From Lysobacterales bacterium (GTDB lineage: Bacteria > Pseudomonadota > Gammaproteobacteria > Xanthomonadales > Xanthomonadaceae), in NCBI GenBank assembly GCA_020442545.1, contig JAGRJX010000146.1:1-9047 (forward strand): a stretch of 9,047 nucleotides of DNA. Reading direction: 5' to 3'. Shown one piece after another: positions 1 to 6,428 of the stretch (positions are counted from its first letter, which is position 1; every line of letters begins with the position of its first letter). The translations under genes and the position numbers were made by a program. The notes below the pieces were generated by a model. It had not been told where the DNA came from. It did no database searches and worked only from the letters and a program-made list of their open reading frames with translations.

Positions 1-1490
1 CGCTGGCGCTGGCCGCCGGACAGCCTGGCGCCGCGCGCGCCCACGGCACTGAGGATGCCGTCGGGCATGCGTCGGATGAACGCCATGGCGTTGGCCAGCT
101 CTGCGGCGCGCTCGATCTCGGCCTCGCTGGCATCAGCGAGCCCACCGTAGGCGATGTTGTCGGCAATGCTGCCGTCGAACAGCACCACCCGCTGGCTGAC
201 CAGCGCGATCTGCCGGCGCAGGTCGGCCAGGCGGTAGTCGGAAAGCGGGTGGCCGTCGAGCTTCACGCAACCCGCACTGGCCTCGTAGAAGCGCGGCAGC
301 AGGCTGACCAGCGAGGTCTTGCCGCTGCCGGAACGCCCCACCAGCGCCGTGACACTGCCGGCCGGGCAGTGCAGGGACAGGTCGTCCAGCGCGTTGCGCG
401 CGCTGTCGCCGTAGCAAAGGACGACGTTGGCAAAGTCGATATCGCCACGGGCACGCTGCAGTTCACGATTGCCGGCATCCTTTTCCGGCACGCTGTCGAG
501 CACGGCAAACAGCTCGTCACCGGCCGCGATACCGCGCTGCAGGACGCCCTGAACTGTGGTCAGACGCTTCAGCGAGGGCAGCATCAGCAGCATGGCGCTG
601 ATCAGCGACATGAAGGTGCCGGGACTCATGCTGTCCAGCAGGTCCGGCCGCGTCGCGCGCCAGATGATCGCCGCCAGCGCCGCGGCAGCCACCAGCTGGA
701 TCAGCGAGGTACTCAGCGCGCCGGTGCTGGCGACTTTCAGGTTGAGCCGGCGGTTTTCGGCATTCACCGCATTGAAGCGCTTCGCCTCGCGCTGCTGGCC
801 GCCGTAGACACGTACCTCGCGATGCCCTTCGACGGCCTCCTCGACCATACCGGTCACCGTGCCCATCGAGCCCTGGATGCCGCGATTGATCCGCCGGAAG
901 CGACGCCCGACGAACTGCCAGACGATCGCGGTCACCGGCAGCATCAGACCGAGATACAGCGTCAGCGACACGCTGTGGTAGAGCATGACGCCAAGCATCA
1001 CGATCACCATCAGCGATTCCAGCACCAGGTTCTTCAGCGCATCGGCCGTGGCCTGCGCCACCTGCTCGGCCGAATAGATCACCCGCGACACCAGCTCGCC
1101 CGACGGCTGGCTGTCGAAATAGCTGGCCGGCAGGCGCTGGTAGTGCGCGAACACCGCGCCGCGCAGGTCACGCACCACGCTGCGCCCGACCCGCGCCATG
1201 CTGTAGTCGGTAGCAAAGGTGGCGATGCCACGCATCACGAACAGCCCGATCAGCACGATCGGCAGCCAGAAGATCACCTCCGGATCGCGGGCGACGAACA
1301 GCTCGTCCAGCATCGGCTTGATCAGGTAGGTGAAGGCACCGGCCGCGCCAGCGTCAAACAGCATGCCCAGCACCGCCAGCACCGCAAACGGCCAGTAGCG
1401 CGAGGCGATGCCCAGCAGGCGTCGATACGTGCCACGCTTGCCGCCGGCGCTGCTCGCCGCGGCAATCACACCGTCGGGGCTATTCGCCAT
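1..1490 (-). CDS. msbA: Lipid A export ATP-binding/permease MsbA (partial, C-terminus outside window)
   Basis: Inner-membrane ABC exporter that flips lipid A-core from the cytoplasmic to the periplasmic leaflet, the step before Lpt transport. The visible 496 residues begin MANSPDGVIAAA. They hold a transmembrane domain of hydrophobic helices (about residues 30-330) followed by the nucleotide-binding domain. Visible motifs are an A-loop-like tyrosine (VVLCYGDS), Walker A GRSGSGKT at residues 385-392 (nt 315-338), a Q-loop (LVSQRVVLFDGS), and the signature LSGGQRQR at the very edge. Walker B and the H-loop lie beyond position 1. Walker A sits close to its place in E. coli MsbA, which supports the ATG at 1490. 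A GGAG lies 3 nt upstream of that ATG and an AGGG a little further back. The start overlaps the exbD stop by 11 nt, so translation is probably coupled to exbBD. Other ABC exporters share this architecture; the choice of MsbA rests on length, motif spacing and neighbours. Confidence 0.92.
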   Translation of the reverse strand, partial: MANSPDGVIAAASSAGGKRGTYRRLLGIASRYWPFAVLAVLGMLFDAGAAGAFTYLIKPMLDELFVARDPEVIFWLPIVLIGLFVMRGIATFATDYSMARVGRSVVRDLRGAVFAHYQRLPASYFDSQPSGELVSRVIYSAEQVAQATADALKNLVLESLMVIVMLGVMLYHSVSLTLYLGLMLPVTAIVWQFVGRRFRRINRGIQGSMGTVTGMVEEAVEGHREVRVYGGQQREAKRFNAVNAENRRLNLKVASTGALSTSLIQLVAAAALAAIIWRATRPDLLDSMSPGTFMSLISAMLLMLPSLKRLTTVQGVLQRGIAAGDELFAVLDSVPEKDAGNRELQRARGDIDFANVVLCYGDSARNALDDLSLHCPAGSVTALVGRSGSGKTSLVSLLPRFYEASAGCVKLDGHPLSDYRLADLRRQIALVSQRVVLFDGSIADNIAYGGLADASEAEIERAAELANAMAFIRRMPDGILSAVGARGARLSGGQRQ

Positions 1491-1926
1491 CCGCTCCGCC
1501 CTGCCCGCCTTCGCTGCTCGGGCTGGTGGCCAGGGACACCTTGCTGAAACCTAGCTGGCCCAGCGCGTCCATGGCAGTGATTACCGCCTGGTACGGCGCC
1601 CGCGCATCGGCGCGGAGCACGATCTGGCGATCACGGTCATCACCGGCCACGCGACCGATGCTTTCGCGCAGCGATCCGGTGTCTCGCTTCAGCACCTCGT
1701 TGCCGCCGACGAAATAACGCCCCTCGTGATCCACCACCACCACGAACGGCTCGCTCTGCTGCGGCGCCACCTGCCGGCTCGCTTCGGGCAGCTGCAGCTG
1801 CAGGGCGCTGCGGTCATCAAAGGTGGTGGTGACGACGAAGAAGATGATCAGCGTGAACACCACGTCGATCAGCGAGGTCAGGCTGATCTCGGGTTCCTCC
1901 AGCCGACGCGCAGAACCGATGTTCAC
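1480..1926 (-). CDS. exbD: Biopolymer transport protein ExbD/TolR family
   Basis: 148-residue proton-channel partner of ExbB, with one N-terminal transmembrane helix and a periplasmic domain. The helix (about residues 17-35) reads LTSLIDVVFTLIIFFVVTT. Asp21 in it corresponds to the conserved membrane aspartate that carries protons in ExbD/TolR. The rest (about 40-135) is a typical small ExbD periplasmic fold. I chose the GTG at 1926, which overlaps the exbB stop by 4 nt (GTGA) and has GGAG 9 nt upstream (1936-1939). The frame stays open to 2070, but that extension only mirrors the end of exbB, is arginine- and cysteine-rich, and would place the membrane helix too far in. No tonB or tolA gene is beside it, so the energised partner is unknown. 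The position directly before msbA suggests an envelope role, but a TonB partner encoded elsewhere is possible. Confidence 0.9.
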   Translation of the reverse strand: MNIGSARRLEEPEISLTSLIDVVFTLIIFFVVTTTFDDRSALQLQLPEASRQVAPQQSEPFVVVVDHEGRYFVGGNEVLKRDTGSLRESIGRVAGDDRDRQIVLRADARAPYQAVITAMDALGQLGFSKVSLATSPSSEGGQGGADGE

Positions 1927-2555
1927 GAGGCACTGCTCCGGCGCGGACGCACAGGCTTGGCATCGAGCATGTCGATCAGCCGGATCGCCTGCTCCTCCAT
2001 CTCGACCACATACTCCGCGACGCGACCGCAGAAATAGCGATAGAACATCAATGCGGGAATGGCAACGCAAAGACCGGCCGCCGTGCTGATCAGCGCCTCG
2101 CCGATGCCACCGGCAAGGCGGCTGGCGTCACCGACGCCGTTCTCGAGGATGCCGAGGAACATGCGGATCATGCCGAACACGGTGCCGAGCAGGCCCAGTA
2201 GCGGCGCGATACCGGCCACGGTGCCCAGGGTGTTGAGGAAACGCTCCATGCGATGGACGACATGGCGACCGACGTCCTCGACGCGCTCCTTGATCACCTC
2301 GCGCGGACGATGGCGCACGCTCAATGCGGCGGCCAGCAGTTCACCCAGCGGCGAGTTCTGCTTGAGGCTGTCCACGTGTGCGTCGTCAATCTGCTGACTG
2401 CCGGCCCAGGCGCGGACCTCCTCACCCAGACGCGGCGGCAGCACCGTGCTCCGGCGCAGCGTCCAGAAGCGTTCGAGAATGATCGCCAGCGCAATCGCTG
2501 AACAGATCAGGATCGGCCACATCACCCAGCCGCCGGCCATCAGCAGTTCAAGCAC
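1923..2555 (-). CDS. exbB: MotA/TolQ/ExbB proton channel family protein, ExbB
   Basis: 210-residue inner-membrane protein that forms the pentameric stator around ExbD and turns the proton gradient into mechanical work. Three membrane helices are visible, at about residues 9-30, 108-134 and 152-172. The second carries the family motif TVAGIAPLLGLLGTVFGMI and the third carries GGIGEALISTAAGLCVAIPA, both hallmarks of ExbB/TolQ/MotA. A long cytoplasmic segment separates helices 1 and 2, as expected for ExbB. The length is on the short side, like TolQ or the small ExbB paralogues without a periplasmic N-terminal extension. The start is GTG at 2555, six nt after a strong AAGGAG; an ATG five codons further in has no comparable site. 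It follows comEC by 98 nt and overlaps exbD by 4 nt. TolQ is an alternative name, but the absence of tolA, tolB and pal argues for ExbB. Confidence 0.9.
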   Translation of the reverse strand: MLELLMAGGWVMWPILICSAIALAIILERFWTLRRSTVLPPRLGEEVRAWAGSQQIDDAHVDSLKQNSPLGELLAAALSVRHRPREVIKERVEDVGRHVVHRMERFLNTLGTVAGIAPLLGLLGTVFGMIRMFLGILENGVGDASRLAGGIGEALISTAAGLCVAIPALMFYRYFCGRVAEYVVEMEEQAIRLIDMLDAKPVRPRRSSAS

Positions 2556-2561
2556 AGGTCA

Positions 2562-2567
2562 CTCCTT
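2562..2567 (-). promoter_or_regulatory. Strong ribosome binding site of exbB
   Basis: AAGGAG on the minus strand, 6 nt before the GTG at 2555. This is the best Shine-Dalgarno match in the window and it decides the non-ATG start of exbB. The surrounding 98-nt gap (2556-2653) could hold a promoter for exbB-exbD-msbA. The only -10-like string I see is TATCCT at 2617-2612, without a convincing -35 box, so I do not call a promoter. Confidence 0.7.
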
Positions 2568-2653
2568 GGTTTCGCTTGCGCGGATCGTCGGCAATCCGCT
2601 TGATGGCCGATAGGATAGCCGCTGCGGCCGTGCCGACGCGATTCCGACGCCGC

Positions 2654-5071
2654 TCAGCGCAGGCGATACGCCGCTTCGGACCAGAAATGGCGATGCTGTT
2701 CACGTTCTGCAAGCACCGCGGGAACGCGGCCGCCGCCGCCGAGGCGCAGAAGCAGCGCGCCCTCGCCCGCCGTGCCGTGAAGCCGGCTGCCGATTTCGAC
2801 ATAGCGCTGGATCACATCCGCGCGCGGATGCTCGAAGCGATTGCGATGGCCGGCAGAAACCAGGGCAAGCTGTGGTCGCAGTGTATCGACAAAGGCCGGC
2901 GATGAAGAGCCACTGCTGCCGTGATGTGGCACCAGCAGCACGTCGACCGCGTTGAGCTCCGGGTTCTCGCGCAGTAGCCGCGATTCGATCAACGCATCGA
3001 TGTCGCCAGGCAGCAGCAGACGCTGCCCGCCGGCATCCACCAGCAGCACGCAGGAACTCTCGTTGCCCAGCGCGGGAAAATGCTGCGGTGGATGCAGCAG
3101 CCGGAACTCGACACCATCCCACTGCCAGCGATTGCCACGATGGCAATGAAGGGCATCGGGCAGCTGATCCGGTTCACCGGCGAGCACATCGACCGGACGC
3201 ATGGCGCGAATGACGGCCGCTGCGCCACCGGCGTGGTCGTTGTCGCCATGGCTGACCATGAGCCGGTCCAGCCGCTGGATGCGGAGCTGCCTGAGTGCCG
3301 GGATGACGACCGCCTCACCCCGGTCCAGGGCGCCGGGTGGCGCCGGCCCGGCGTCGTAAAGCAGTGCGTGTTGGCGTGTTCGAAGGATGACCGACAGGCC
3401 CTGGCCCACGTCCAGCACCTGCACGTCAAGCTGCCCGACTGGTACAGGGTCCGATCGCGAAAGGAGCAGTGGCAGCACAAGCAGGGAGGCCAGCGCTTTG
3501 CCCGGGATCCCCCGGGGCAGCAACAGCCAGAACACACCGAGCGCCGCCAGCAGCAGTGCCGGAATGCTCGGCGTCGGCAGCTGCAGTTGCGCAAGCGGCA
3601 GGTCCGCCGCCGATTCCAGCAGCCGCCACAGGCCGCTCATCACGGTTTCCGCGGCCTGCAGCGGCCAGTCCGCGGGAAGCCCAAGCAGCAGCACACCGAT
3701 TCCCGCCATCGTCAGCGGCAGGATGACGAAGGCCAGCACGGGCACGGCGATGAGGTTGATCGGCAATGACAGCAGCGATGCCTGCCCGAAGAAGGCCAGG
3801 CTCAACGGCAACAGACCAAGGCTCAACACGCACTGCGCGAGCAGCGCTTCCAGGAACCAGCGCTTCGCCCGATTACCGGCACCCGTCGTAGCCGCCGATG
3901 CGTGATCTGGCAGCGTCCACAGCAGCCAGGCCACACCTGCAAAGCTTAGCCAGAAGCCGGCACCAAGAATGGCCAGCGGATCGAGCAGCAGGATCACCAG
4001 CAGCGCGATCACCAGACCCTGCGCAATGCCGCTGCCGCGCCGCAGCAGCCGCGCCAGCAACACGCAGCCCAGCATCAGTAGCGCGCGCCGCGTCGGCAGT
4101 CCGAAGCCGGCCAGCGCGGCATACGCGGAAGCTGCCAGCAGCGCGACCAGCGCCGCGCCCTGCGGCAGCGGCAGGCGAAGACCGACCCACGGAAACAGCC
4201 GGTACAACAGTCGCGTCAAAAGCGCCGCCAGTCCCGCCAGCAGACCGAGATGCAGGCCGGAGATCGCCAGCAGATGAGAGGTGCCGGTGGCGCGCAGGGT
4301 TTCCCAGTCGCTGTCGGTCAGCGTGCGCGTATCGGCAATGCCGATGCCGCGCAGGAAACGGCTGGCACCGTCGCCAAGGCCAAGCTGGATCGCTGTGGCC
4401 AGCTGCTGGCGAAGGGCATCGACGCCGGTGCCACTGGCGGCCGCCGCCGGATCGATGACGCGACGAACATAGCCCGTCGCCACCAGCCCACGCTGCAGTG
4501 CGTAACGTTCGAAGTCGAAGCCACCCGGATTGCGACCACCGTGCGGACGTTGCAGGCGAACCACGAAATGCCAGCGGCTTCCGGCAGGAACGTCTTGCCG
4601 GTGCTCATACCAGGACAGGCGGATGCGCTTTCCTTGCAGCGTCGACGCATCACCTTCGGCGCGTTCGACGATGAAATCGAATCGCTGCCGCCTTCCCTCA
4701 CGCTGTACCAGACCATCGATGCGGCCTTCAACCGTCAGGTCCGCACCTTCGAGCACCCGCGGCAGGCGCGCGTCCATGCCCCAGCCTGCATGCAGGCACA
4801 GCCAGGCAAAACCGAGTAGCGCCAGCGCCGGAATCCGCAGACGAACCGCGAAAGCCGCTGCAGCCGCAGTCAGCACCAGCAGGCACACCAGCGGATGCGA
4901 CGGCAGTTCGGCCAGTTGCGTTGCAACCAGAGCACCAAGCAGCAAGGCCAGCGCAGACGACGGCCCCAACCACGGCTGCAACGGCACTGGCTTGAAGTTG
5001 GCCGTATTCCGGATGGCTGGAGACAAGGGAGCTTCGACTGGCAGCGACGACGATTTCGTCCTGCACACCAT
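2654..5071 (-). CDS. comEC: DNA internalisation competence protein ComEC/Rec2
   Basis: Inner-membrane channel that carries single-stranded DNA into the cytoplasm during natural transformation; the attached metallo-beta-lactamase domain is thought to degrade the non-transported strand. The 805-residue product has hydrophobic helices at about 35-95, a soluble OB-like DUF4131 domain (about 105-205), and the Competence domain (about 225-520, 7 or more helices). The latter carries the motif SHLLAISGLHLGLLAG at 265-280. The C-terminal hydrolase domain starts with LDVQVLDVGQG (548-558). It then has SHGDNDHAGG (607-616, the HxDxDH metal motif), LLPGDID (686-692) and PHHGSS (715-720), so metal ligands look intact. 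The length is usual for proteobacterial ComEC. The ATG at 5071 has no good Shine-Dalgarno, and in-frame TTG or GTG codons about 15-30 codons downstream, before the first helix, are possible starts. It leads the left minus-strand block; pilus genes that would work with it are not in the window. Confidence 0.93.
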   Translation of the reverse strand: MVCRTKSSSLPVEAPLSPAIRNTANFKPVPLQPWLGPSSALALLLGALVATQLAELPSHPLVCLLVLTAAAAAFAVRLRIPALALLGFAWLCLHAGWGMDARLPRVLEGADLTVEGRIDGLVQREGRRQRFDFIVERAEGDASTLQGKRIRLSWYEHRQDVPAGSRWHFVVRLQRPHGGRNPGGFDFERYALQRGLVATGYVRRVIDPAAAASGTGVDALRQQLATAIQLGLGDGASRFLRGIGIADTRTLTDSDWETLRATGTSHLLAISGLHLGLLAGLAALLTRLLYRLFPWVGLRLPLPQGAALVALLAASAYAALAGFGLPTRRALLMLGCVLLARLLRRGSGIAQGLVIALLVILLLDPLAILGAGFWLSFAGVAWLLWTLPDHASAATTGAGNRAKRWFLEALLAQCVLSLGLLPLSLAFFGQASLLSLPINLIAVPVLAFVILPLTMAGIGVLLLGLPADWPLQAAETVMSGLWRLLESAADLPLAQLQLPTPSIPALLLAALGVFWLLLPRGIPGKALASLLVLPLLLSRSDPVPVGQLDVQVLDVGQGLSVILRTRQHALLYDAGPAPPGALDRGEAVVIPALRQLRIQRLDRLMVSHGDNDHAGGAAAVIRAMRPVDVLAGEPDQLPDALHCHRGNRWQWDGVEFRLLHPPQHFPALGNESSCVLLVDAGGQRLLLPGDIDALIESRLLRENPELNAVDVLLVPHHGSSGSSSPAFVDTLRPQLALVSAGHRNRFEHPRADVIQRYVEIGSRLHGTAGEGALLLRLGGGGRVPAVLAEREQHRHFWSEAAYRLR

Positions 5072-5204
5072 GCCGTATCCGAATCACTCACGGAATCGGC
5101 GCAGAACCTGTCGCTGGGTAGGAAAAGTCCGGCAAGCAGGCGATGGAACGCTTTCCGCTGCCATGTCCGAATCCGGCGAGAAGCGAACACACAAGGGCGA
5201 GACC
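5072..5204. promoter_or_regulatory. Divergent intergenic region between comEC and the DUF1203 gene
   Basis: 133 nt between two divergent starts, so promoters for both genes should lie here or just inside them. I see no consensus sigma-70 -35/-10 pair on either strand. It contains a 7-nt imperfect inverted repeat next to the comEC start (5079-5099) and a repeat of the octamer TCCGAATC at 5078-5085 and 5166-5173. The regulatory role is inferred from gene orientation alone. Confidence 0.4.
5079..5099. repeat. Imperfect inverted repeat just upstream of comEC
   Basis: Arms CCGAATC (5079-5085) and GAATCGG (5093-5099) are inverted copies with one mismatch, around a 7-nt spacer. The repeat lies 8 nt before the comEC ATG. 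It could be an operator half-site pair or a weak leader hairpin. In GC-rich DNA such short repeats also occur by chance. Confidence 0.25.
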
Positions 5205-5702
5205 ATGTCGGCCTCCCACACGGAGCCCGACATGGCCAGCTTCCAGCTATCCGGCATTGCCCACGAGCCCTATGCCGACCTGTTTCAGCTTTCCGACCAC
5301 GAACTCGCGAAGCAGCATGCCCGACGCGTGATCGCCGACGCCGGTATCGGCTTCCCCTGCCGGATCAGCCTGAGCGACGCCAGCGCAGGTGACGAGTTGT
5401 TGCTGCTACCCTACGAGCACCTGCCAACCCAATCGCCCTACCGCGCTGCCGGACCGATCTTCGTGCGTCGCGGTGCTACGCGTTGCGTTCTGCCGATGGA
5501 TACCGTGCCGCCGTACGTCAGCCGGCGATTGATGTCGCTACGCGCGTACGACGGCGACGACCTGATGCAAAGCGGTGACGTGGTTGCGGGCGATGACGTT
5601 GCCGCAACACTCGCGCGGATTTTCGAGGACCACAGGATTGCCTACGTGCACCTGCATAATGCGGGCCGCGGCTGCTTCTCCTGCACGGCGCGACGCGCAT
5701 GA
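5205..5702 (+). CDS. DUF1203 domain-containing protein, function unknown
   Basis: 165-residue soluble protein, the only plus-strand gene here. I recognise the DUF1203 pattern. It opens with a short beta segment (FQLSGI, 13-18), then FPCRISLSDA (50-59), LLLLPYEH (65-72) and SPYRAAGPIFVRR (77-89). A RAYDGDD segment follows (113-119), then the C-terminal VHLHNAGRGCFSC (148-160). His72, His149, His151, Cys157 and Cys160 are candidates for a metal or catalytic site, but no activity is known to me. There is no signal peptide and no membrane segment. The ATG at 5205 follows an AGGGCGAG stretch. The ATGs at 5163 and 5232 are alternatives, and the domain itself begins near residue 11. The frame is open far upstream, but that part is antisense to comEC. 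It ends 18 nt from the lolD stop (convergent) with no visible terminator between them. Nothing in the context assigns a role. Confidence 0.85.
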   Translation: MSASHTEPDMASFQLSGIAHEPYADLFQLSDHELAKQHARRVIADAGIGFPCRISLSDASAGDELLLLPYEHLPTQSPYRAAGPIFVRRGATRCVLPMDTVPPYVSRRLMSLRAYDGDDLMQSGDVVAGDDVAATLARIFEDHRIAYVHLHNAGRGCFSCTARRA

Positions 5703-5720
5703 GGCGGCGCACCATACCGC

Positions 5721-6428
5721 TCAGGCCAGCTGTCGCAGCTTCCCGGCACTGAGTTCCAGCGTGCGGTCCATCCGTCGGGCAAGGCCACGGTCGTGAGTGA
5801 CCAGCACGAAACTGGTGCCGATCTCGCGATTGAGCTCCAGCATCAGCGCATAGACCTGCGCCGCGGTGTGTTCGTCGAGGTTGCCGGTGGGCTCGTCGCC
5901 CAGGATGCAGGCCGGCTGCGTCACCAGCGCACGGGCCACGGCGCAGCGCTGGCGCTCGCCGCCGGACAGTTCGCCGGGTTTGTGATCCAGTCGCTGCCCA
6001 AGACCCACGCGTTCCAGCAGCTCATCGGCCCGCTTCGCGGCTTCGGCAATGCCGATGCCGGCGATGCGCAGCGGCATCAGCACGTTCTCCCGCGCGGTGA
6101 ATTCCGGCAGCAGGTGATGGAACTGGTAGACAAACCCCAGAGCCCGGTTGCGCAGCTGACCACGCGCCCTGTCGCTGATCGCCGACATCTGCTGGCCGTC
6201 GACCCAGACCTCGCCCGCCGTTGGCGTGTCGAGGCCACCCAGCAGATGCAGCAGCGTGCTCTTGCCGGCACCGCTGGCGCCGACGATGGCCACCGTCTCG
6301 CCGCGCGCCACGTGGAAGTCCAGACCGTCGAAAACCGGCGTGCGCAGCTTGCCTTCGGCGTAGGTCTTGCCAAGGCCCTCGCAGCGGATGACGGCACCCT
6401 TGCTTTGCGAATCCCGGCTCTTATTCAT
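5721..6428 (-). CDS. lolD: Lipoprotein-releasing system ATP-binding protein LolD
   Basis: 235-residue cytoplasmic ATPase that powers extraction of outer-membrane lipoproteins from the inner membrane and their hand-over to LolA. All ABC motifs are present: Walker A GASGAGKS (50-57), Q-loop YQFHHLLPEF with Gln102, signature LSGGERQR (154-161), Walker B CILGDEP with catalytic Glu179, and switch His212 (VTHD). FHHLLPEFTARENVLMPL is characteristic of the LolD/MacB subfamily. The length matches E. coli LolD (about 233). The ATG at 6428 overlaps the lolC stop by 8 nt and has GGAGG 9 nt upstream (6438-6442). The open frame up to 6503 only mirrors the end of lolC. It is the last gene of the right-hand minus-strand block, and no lolE follows it. 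Confidence 0.96.
   Translation of the reverse strand: MNKSRDSQSKGAVIRCEGLGKTYAEGKLRTPVFDGLDFHVARGETVAIVGASGAGKSTLLHLLGGLDTPTAGEVWVDGQQMSAISDRARGQLRNRALGFVYQFHHLLPEFTARENVLMPLRIAGIGIAEAAKRADELLERVGLGQRLDHKPGELSGGERQRCAVARALVTQPACILGDEPTGNLDEHTAAQVYALMLELNREIGTSFVLVTHDRGLARRMDRTLELSAGKLRQLA

Noticed and set aside
249..1547. 432-codon plus-strand open frame across msbA
   Set aside because: It is antisense to the MsbA coding sequence, which shows clear ABC motifs. Its product is Arg/His/Gln-rich low-complexity sequence, as expected from a shadow frame in GC-rich DNA.
1927..2070. N-terminal extension of exbD to an ATG at 2070
   Set aside because: The added 48 residues overlap the end of exbB, have no ExbD-like character and would displace the N-terminal membrane helix. 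The GTG at 1926 has a GGAG and a 4-nt coupling overlap.
3080..3769. 229-codon plus-strand frame within comEC
   Set aside because: It is antisense to the ComEC hydrolase and membrane domains, whose motifs are intact. The product has no recognisable domain.
4530..5204. Long in-frame upstream extension of the DUF1203 gene
   Set aside because: The extension is antisense to the start of comEC, is rich in Arg, Ser and Pro, and has no family similarity. The domain begins just after the ATG at 5205.
5703..5720. Bidirectional terminator between DUF1203 and lolD
   Set aside because: The gap is only 18 nt. I see no stable hairpin followed by a T-run on either strand there or in the adjacent gene ends.
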